Shown here: positions 5,742-9,194 of the stretch, piece by piece
Layout: the number at the start of each line of letters is the position of its first letter
How positions within the stretch are numbered: position 1 is the first letter of the stretch
Assembly (NCBI GenBank): GCA_945889565.1
Contig: CAMDBZ010000052.1
Location: forward strand, 1-9,194
DNA length: 9,194 nt
Direction of reading: 5' to 3'
DNA from: Thermoflexus hugenholtzii JAD2
GTDB taxonomy: Bacteria > Chloroflexota > Dehalococcoidia > UBA2979
The notes under the pieces: model-generated
Databases searched by the model: none
Seen by the model: the letters and a program-made list of their open reading frames with translations, nothing else
Told to the model about the DNA's origin: nothing
Translations under genes and position numbers: made by a program

Positions 5742-6077
5742 ATGAGCGCCGTGGACATCAAGCTGTACGTCTCCGAGCGCGAGCCGCGGCTCGAGCTGCT
5801 ACAGCAGCTGATTACCGCCGCCGCGGGCGAGGCGGGCGTGGAGGCGACGACAGAGGTCGTGACCGTGCGCACCGAGGACGAGGCGCGCGTGCTGAAGAGC
5901 CTCGGCTCGCCGACGATCCGCGTGAACGGCTTCGACATCGAGTACGCCGAACGCGAGCCCCCGGAGACGACCACGGGCACGCGCTACTACTCGACGCCCG
6001 CGGGGTGGCAGGCCTTCCCTGAGCAAGGCATGATCGTGTTCGCGATCCGCGAGGCGCTCGCCCGCGCGCGGCGCTAG
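5742..6077 (+). CDS. thioredoxin-fold-like protein lacking cysteines, 111 aa
   Basis: Function unknown. The pattern of an N-terminal strand (IKLYV, 6-10), a helix (PRLELLQQLITAAA, 15-28), a second strand (VEATTEVVTV), then SLGSPTIRVNGFDIEY (53-68) with a cis-Pro-type SPT, and a final helix after GTRYYSTPAG (79-88) matches small thioredoxin-like proteins whose hallmark is LGSPT(I/V)R(V/I)(N/D)G. Those usually carry a CxxC-like pair after the first strand. Here that place reads SEREPR, and the protein contains no cysteine at all, so it cannot be a thiol redox enzyme and may bind a ligand or partner. The start ATG 5742 has a strong GAGGAGG (5731-5737) 4 nt upstream. It is a probable cytoplasmic protein with no signal peptide. 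Family assignment is from memory of the motif only. Confidence 0.75.
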   Translation: MSAVDIKLYVSEREPRLELLQQLITAAAGEAGVEATTEVVTVRTEDEARVLKSLGSPTIRVNGFDIEYAEREPPETTTGTRYYSTPAGWQAFPEQGMIVFAIREALARARR

Positions 6078-6103
6078 TCGCGGCCCGCAGGAAGGCGCCA
6101 GCG

Positions 6104-6733
6104 ATGCCCGACGACGACCAGCCGCAACCGGAGCCAGCCGCAGACGCCGCCGCATCGGTGCCGCCCACGCAGCCGCTGCGCGAGCCGCCCCCGTCCGAGC
6201 CGGACCGCCGCCGCCTGCGCGGCACGGGCTCCGGCTTTGGCCACACCGACGATCCGGGCGGCATGGCGGCCGAGTTCGCGCGGCGCGTGCGCGAAGCGGC
6301 GGAGCAGCGGCGGCCGGCCATCGAGCGCACAGCGCGCGATGCGATCGAGCGGGCGCGCGAGGCTGCCGACGCGGCGCGTCCGCAGCTCGAGCGGCTGGCC
6401 GAGCAGGCGAAGCACGCGGCCGAGGCGGCACGCCCGCACGTCGAGCAGGCCGTGCGCGACGCCTCGGCGTATGCGAGCGAGCACGAGGCGGAGCTGCGCG
6501 CGGCGGCGGGCCGCGCGGCGCAGGTCGCGGGGCGCATGGCCGTGCCGCCGGCGCTACGCCCGCTCGTCGACGCCGCCGAGCGCGAGCTGCACCGCGACGC
6601 GCCGGCCGCGGCGCGCGACGCGTCACCACCGCCAGCGCCCCCGCCATCGACGCCCCCGCCGTCGGTCCCGACATCAGCGCCTCACGGTGGGCCCGTCGAG
6701 GAGCCGCCCGCAGGCGGCGGGCGGAACGCGTAG
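6104..6733 (+). CDS. hypothetical helical protein with Pro-rich termini and RPx(L/I/V)E repeats, 209 aa
   Basis: No family recognised. The first 50 residues are disordered-looking and Pro/Glu/Asp-rich. Residues about 54-146 form a long, charged Ala/Glu/Arg helix region. The last 40 residues are a Pro/Ser/Ala-rich tail. Within the helical part the motif RPx(hydrophobic)(E/D) recurs at residues 70-74, 92-96, 110-114 and 152-156, spaced 22, 18 and 42, as in proline-punctuated amphipathic helices. There is no signal peptide, transmembrane helix or cysteine. ATG 6104 has AGGAAGG (6089-6095) about 8 nt upstream, 26 nt after the previous stop, so it probably shares that transcript. Composition is biased by the genome's GC content, but the frame has a sound ribosome binding site and fills the space between two real genes. 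It may coat a surface or a polymer; that is speculation. Confidence 0.7.
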   Translation: MPDDDQPQPEPAADAAASVPPTQPLREPPPSEPDRRRLRGTGSGFGHTDDPGGMAAEFARRVREAAEQRRPAIERTARDAIERAREAADAARPQLERLAEQAKHAAEAARPHVEQAVRDASAYASEHEAELRAAAGRAAQVAGRMAVPPALRPLVDAAERELHRDAPAAARDASPPPAPPPSTPPPSVPTSAPHGGPVEEPPAGGGRNA

Positions 6734-6773
6734 GCCCGCGCATGTAGCGGCAGGGGCCAGCCCGCCGCGACGA

Positions 6774-8105
6774 TTACGATGCGGGCGGCACCGGTGGGGT
6801 GGACACGCGCTCCGGGGATGCGGACGCGTCGTTTGCGGAGAGCGGTTCGGCTTCGAGCGTGGCGATGCGCAGGTCGTCCATCTCGATCACGCGCAGCCGG
6901 TAGCCGGCGACGTCGACGGTGTCACCCGGTTGCGGGATGCTGCCCAGCCGATCGAGCAGGTAGCCCGCGACGGTGTTGTACGGCCCCGGCTCCACCGTGA
7001 CCCCCAGCAGCTCCGTCAGCGTCTCGACCGGGTCGAGGCCGTCGATGCGCAGGCGGCCGCCGGGGCCGCGCTCCGGCGGCCGCTCCGGCTCCTCGAACTC
7101 GTCCTGCAGCTCGCCGACGATCGACTCGAGCACGTCCTCAAGCGTGACGATGCCGTCTGTGCCCCCGAATTCGTCGATGGCGACGGCGAAGTGGTTGCGT
7201 CGCGCGCGCATCTCCGCGAGCAGCCGTTCCACGCTGACATGGCTGGGAATCATCAGCGACTCGCGCAGCAGCGGGCGCAGGTTCGGGGACGGCGCGGCCA
7301 GCAGCAGGTCGCGCACGTGCACCACGCCCAGCACCTCGTCCAGGTCCTTGCCGTAGACGGGGTAGCGCGAATGGTGGTGCTCGCCGACGGTGCGTACCGC
7401 CTCGGCCGTGGAGGCGGTAACCGGGAACGCGATCACCTCCGTGCGCGGCACCATCACGCTCGCGACGCTGAGCTCGCCGAAGCGCAGCACGCGCTCGAGC
7501 AGGAACTGCTCGCCCGTCTCGATCGCGCCCGCCTGCGCGCTCGCCCGCACGACGAGCCGCAGCTCCTCCGCGCCGATGTGTGGCTGTGCGGCGACGTCGC
7601 GCGAGACGCCGACGACGCGCAGCGCGAGCCAGCCGCCCTCGTTGAGCAGCCAGATCGCGGGGCGGAAGAGCCAGCGGAAGGCGCGCAGCGGGGTCGCGAC
7701 CAGCAGCGCGACGGGTTCGGTGAACTGCAGCGCGAGGCCCTTGGGCGCGAGCTCGCCCGCGACGACGTGGAGCGCGGTGATCACGGCGAAGCTCAGACCG
7801 ACCGCGACGGCGTGCCCGCCGACACCGCCGAGCGTCGGCTCGATCAGGCGCGCGAGCGCCGGCTCGCCGATCCAGCCGAGCGCGAGGCTGGCGAGCGTGA
7901 TGCCGAGCTGGCACGCCGCGATGTAGCTGTCGAGATGCTCGACGGCGTCGGCGACGCTGCCCGCGCCAGCGCGGCCCTCCGTGCTCAGCTGCTCGATGCG
8001 CGTGCGGCGCACGGTGACGAGCGAGAACTCGGCAGCGACGAAGAAGCCGTTCGCGATCACGAGCGCGAGGACCGCCAGCAGCCCTCCGCCTACTTCGAAC
8101 ACCAC
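6774..8105 (-). CDS. CNNM/CorC family membrane protein (DUF21-CBS-CorC_HlyC), 443 aa
   Basis: An inner-membrane protein of the family often called hemolysin-like; characterised members (CorC/MpfA/CNNM) export or regulate Mg2+. The DUF21 membrane domain covers about 1-180: a hydrophobic first helix at 8-30 with ANGFFVAAEFSLV, further helices near 62-80, 100-120 and 132-155, and the conserved GELAPK at 117-122. Two CBS motifs follow: VMVPRTEVIAFP (217-228) with HHSRYPVYGKDLDEVLGVVH (244-263), then NHFAVAIDEFGGTDGIVTLE (304-323). A CorC/HlyC domain closes the protein (about 345-420: RLRIDGLDPVETL ... GYLLDRLGSIPQPGD ... YRLRVIEMDD). The last 20 residues are a Ser/Pro-rich tail. The start is GTG 8105 or the adjacent GTG 8102; GGGAGG just upstream spaces better to 8102. 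It lies 33 nt after the CysRS-like gene and is probably co-transcribed with it. It converges with the helical-repeat gene across 40 bp. Confidence 0.93.
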   Translation of the reverse strand: MVFEVGGGLLAVLALVIANGFFVAAEFSLVTVRRTRIEQLSTEGRAGAGSVADAVEHLDSYIAACQLGITLASLALGWIGEPALARLIEPTLGGVGGHAVAVGLSFAVITALHVVAGELAPKGLALQFTEPVALLVATPLRAFRWLFRPAIWLLNEGGWLALRVVGVSRDVAAQPHIGAEELRLVVRASAQAGAIETGEQFLLERVLRFGELSVASVMVPRTEVIAFPVTASTAEAVRTVGEHHHSRYPVYGKDLDEVLGVVHVRDLLLAAPSPNLRPLLRESLMIPSHVSVERLLAEMRARRNHFAVAIDEFGGTDGIVTLEDVLESIVGELQDEFEEPERPPERGPGGRLRIDGLDPVETLTELLGVTVEPGPYNTVAGYLLDRLGSIPQPGDTVDVAGYRLRVIEMDDLRIATLEAEPLSANDASASPERVSTPPVPPAS

Positions 8106-8138
8106 TGGCCTCCCGCGCTTCGCGCCTCGACCGCCGGG

Positions 8139-9194
8139 CTACCCCTCGCGGCCGAGGCGCAGCCCAAGCACGCCGGCGAGTTCCACGAGCGTCGGCACGG
8201 CGGTCTCGCCATGCAAGCGCCGCGCGACGATGTCCTCTGCGATCGACACGAGCACGTCGATGGCGCGCGGCGTGTCGAAGTCGTCGTCCATCGCGTCCAT
8301 GAAGCGCAGCCGCCGCGATTGCACCAGCAACGGGTCCGGCGGCCCGCCGGGGCCATCAGCGGCGCGCCGCAGCAACGCGGCGCGCCGCTCCCACTCGTCG
8401 AGCGCGGCGGGGTCCCAGTCGTGGTCGGCGCGGTAGTGCGTGCCGAGCAGCGCGAGCCGGATGGCGTCTGGGGAGTGGCCGTCGGCGAGCAGGTCCGACA
8501 CTTTGATCAGGTTGCCGAGCGACTTCGACATCTTCACGCCCTGGAGCATGAGCGTGCCGATGTGCATCCACGTGCCGACACACGGCGTCAGTCCGCTCGC
8601 GCATTGCGACTGCACGATCTCGGAGTCGTGGTGGGGGTAGCGCAGGTCCTTGCCGCCGCCGTGGATGTCGATGCGCTCGCCCAGCGTGGCGCGCGACATC
8701 GCGGAGCATTCGATGTGCCAGCCGGGCCGCCCCACCCCCCACGGGGAGGGCCAGTGCGCGTCTGGCTCGTTGGACGGCTGCCAGAGCAAGAAGTCCAGCG
8801 GTTGGCGCTTCAGGTGCTCGGGCTCGGTCGGGTGGCTGTCGCCGCGGGGCCCGTGCAGCAGCTCGTCGCGTGTGCGCCCGCTCAGCGCGCCGTACTCGGG
8901 CGTGCGCGCGGTGTCGAAGAACAGGTAGCCATCGGCGGCGTAGGCGAAGCCGCCCGCGACCAGTTGCTCGATCAGCTCGATGATCGCCGGGATCGAGGCA
9001 GAGACGCGCGGGAACGCGTCCGGGCGCTGCACGTTCAGCGCATCCATCTCGTGCAGGTAGACGGCGTGGTTGCGTTCGGTCAGCTCCGGGATCGAGATAG
9101 CGAGCTCGCGCGCCTTGCGCACCATGTCGTCATCGATGTCCGTGATGTTTTGCACGTGCCGCACGTCGTAGGCCTGGAACTCGAGGTAGCGGCG
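8139..9194 (-). CDS. cysS: cysteinyl-tRNA synthetase family protein, C-terminal 351 residues (5' end outside window)
   Basis: A class I synthetase-fold enzyme that activates cysteine with ATP and, if a true CysRS, charges tRNA-Cys. Visible blocks: VQNITDIDDD near the window edge; PLDFLLWQ; GRPGWHIECSAMS, with the zinc-binding Cys at 8706-8708; DIHGGGKDLRYPHHDSE, with His and the +4 Glu zinc ligands (8619-8633); KMSKSLGN at 8520-8534; and a DALR-type helical segment (PDAIRLALLGTHYR, DDDFDTPRAI). The first part with the HIGH motif is beyond the right edge. Only 126 residues follow KMSKS, against about 190 in E. coli CysRS, so the C-terminal anticodon-recognition tail is missing. That length resembles MshC, the cysteine ligase of mycothiol synthesis. 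The retained Glu ligand favours CysRS. I therefore assign the family firmly but the exact enzyme (symbol) only tentatively. Confidence 0.85.
   Translation of the reverse strand, partial: RRYLEFQAYDVRHVQNITDIDDDMVRKARELAISIPELTERNHAVYLHEMDALNVQRPDAFPRVSASIPAIIELIEQLVAGGFAYAADGYLFFDTARTPEYGALSGRTRDELLHGPRGDSHPTEPEHLKRQPLDFLLWQPSNEPDAHWPSPWGVGRPGWHIECSAMSRATLGERIDIHGGGKDLRYPHHDSEIVQSQCASGLTPCVGTWMHIGTLMLQGVKMSKSLGNLIKVSDLLADGHSPDAIRLALLGTHYRADHDWDPAALDEWERRAALLRRAADGPGGPPDPLLVQSRRLRFMDAMDDDFDTPRAIDVLVSIAEDIVARRLHGETAVPTLVELAGVLGLRLGREG

Noticed and set aside
6703..6718. GCCGCC-CGCA-GGCGGC hairpin near the end of the helical-repeat gene as a terminator.
   Set aside because: It lies inside coding sequence, has only a 6-bp stem and no T-tract. 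Short G/C hairpins are common by chance here.
5799..6743. Long minus-strand open frame (314 codons) opposite the thioredoxin-like and helical-repeat genes.
   Set aside because: It is an Arg/Ala/Pro-rich translation with no recognisable domain. The plus-strand genes have good ribosome binding sites and sensible structure. Because the helical-repeat gene is itself unknown, this is the antisense frame I weighed most carefully.
1..9194. Mobile element, prophage, CRISPR array or defence island.
   Set aside because: No transposase, integrase, spaced direct repeats, tRNA-associated att site or recognisable defence gene was seen. Base composition looks uniform across the window.

Overview
The window is very GC-rich and densely coded, with frequent GTG and TTG starts and several start/stop overlaps. 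No tRNA, rRNA, transposase, phage gene or CRISPR array was seen. The gene content suggests a chromosomal fragment of a high-GC, F420-using bacterium. I favour Chloroflexota (Dehalococcoidia or Thermomicrobia type): the LexA sequence (an SSTSVVDYNL recognition helix region) and the short CysRS-like protein look like that phylum. The lexA operator is the GAAC-N4-GTTC type shared by Gram-positives and green non-sulfur bacteria. This placement is inference.

Left part (1-3296): a partial ABC transporter ATPase runs leftward off the window edge. Divergent from it is a rightward cluster: an NADPH:F420 oxidoreductase (npdG), an overlapping F420-0:gamma-glutamyl ligase (cofE), a small two-helix membrane protein of unknown function, and the DNA polymerase III delta subunit (holA). 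The first two genes are an F420 module: cofE builds the polyglutamate tail of F420 and npdG exchanges hydride between NADP(H) and F420.

Middle (3297-4360): holA converges with lexA. The 191-bp gap between them holds a stem-loop inside a C-rich/G-rich stretch that resembles dispersed intergenic repeats. LexA is complete, with its cleavage site and catalytic Ser and Lys. Upstream lie a good sigma70-type promoter and a LexA operator placed over the predicted transcription start, which indicates autoregulation. The lexA/deacetylase divergent spacer also holds a striking 18-bp-stem inverted repeat.

Right part (4361-9194): a rightward set contains a PIG-L family deacetylase, a zinc-ribbon NUDIX hydrolase 2 nt behind it, a cysteine-free thioredoxin-fold protein with its own -10-like element, and a helical protein with proline-punctuated repeats. 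Converging on these is a leftward pair: a cysteinyl-tRNA-synthetase-family protein (5' end outside the window) and a CNNM/CorC-type membrane protein with CBS domains. The synthetase-like protein stops about 126 residues after KMSKS, so it lacks the usual C-terminal part of CysRS. With a PIG-L deacetylase nearby, a low-molecular-weight-thiol ligase (MshC-like) is a possibility worth testing. Nothing else in the window is a clear novel system.
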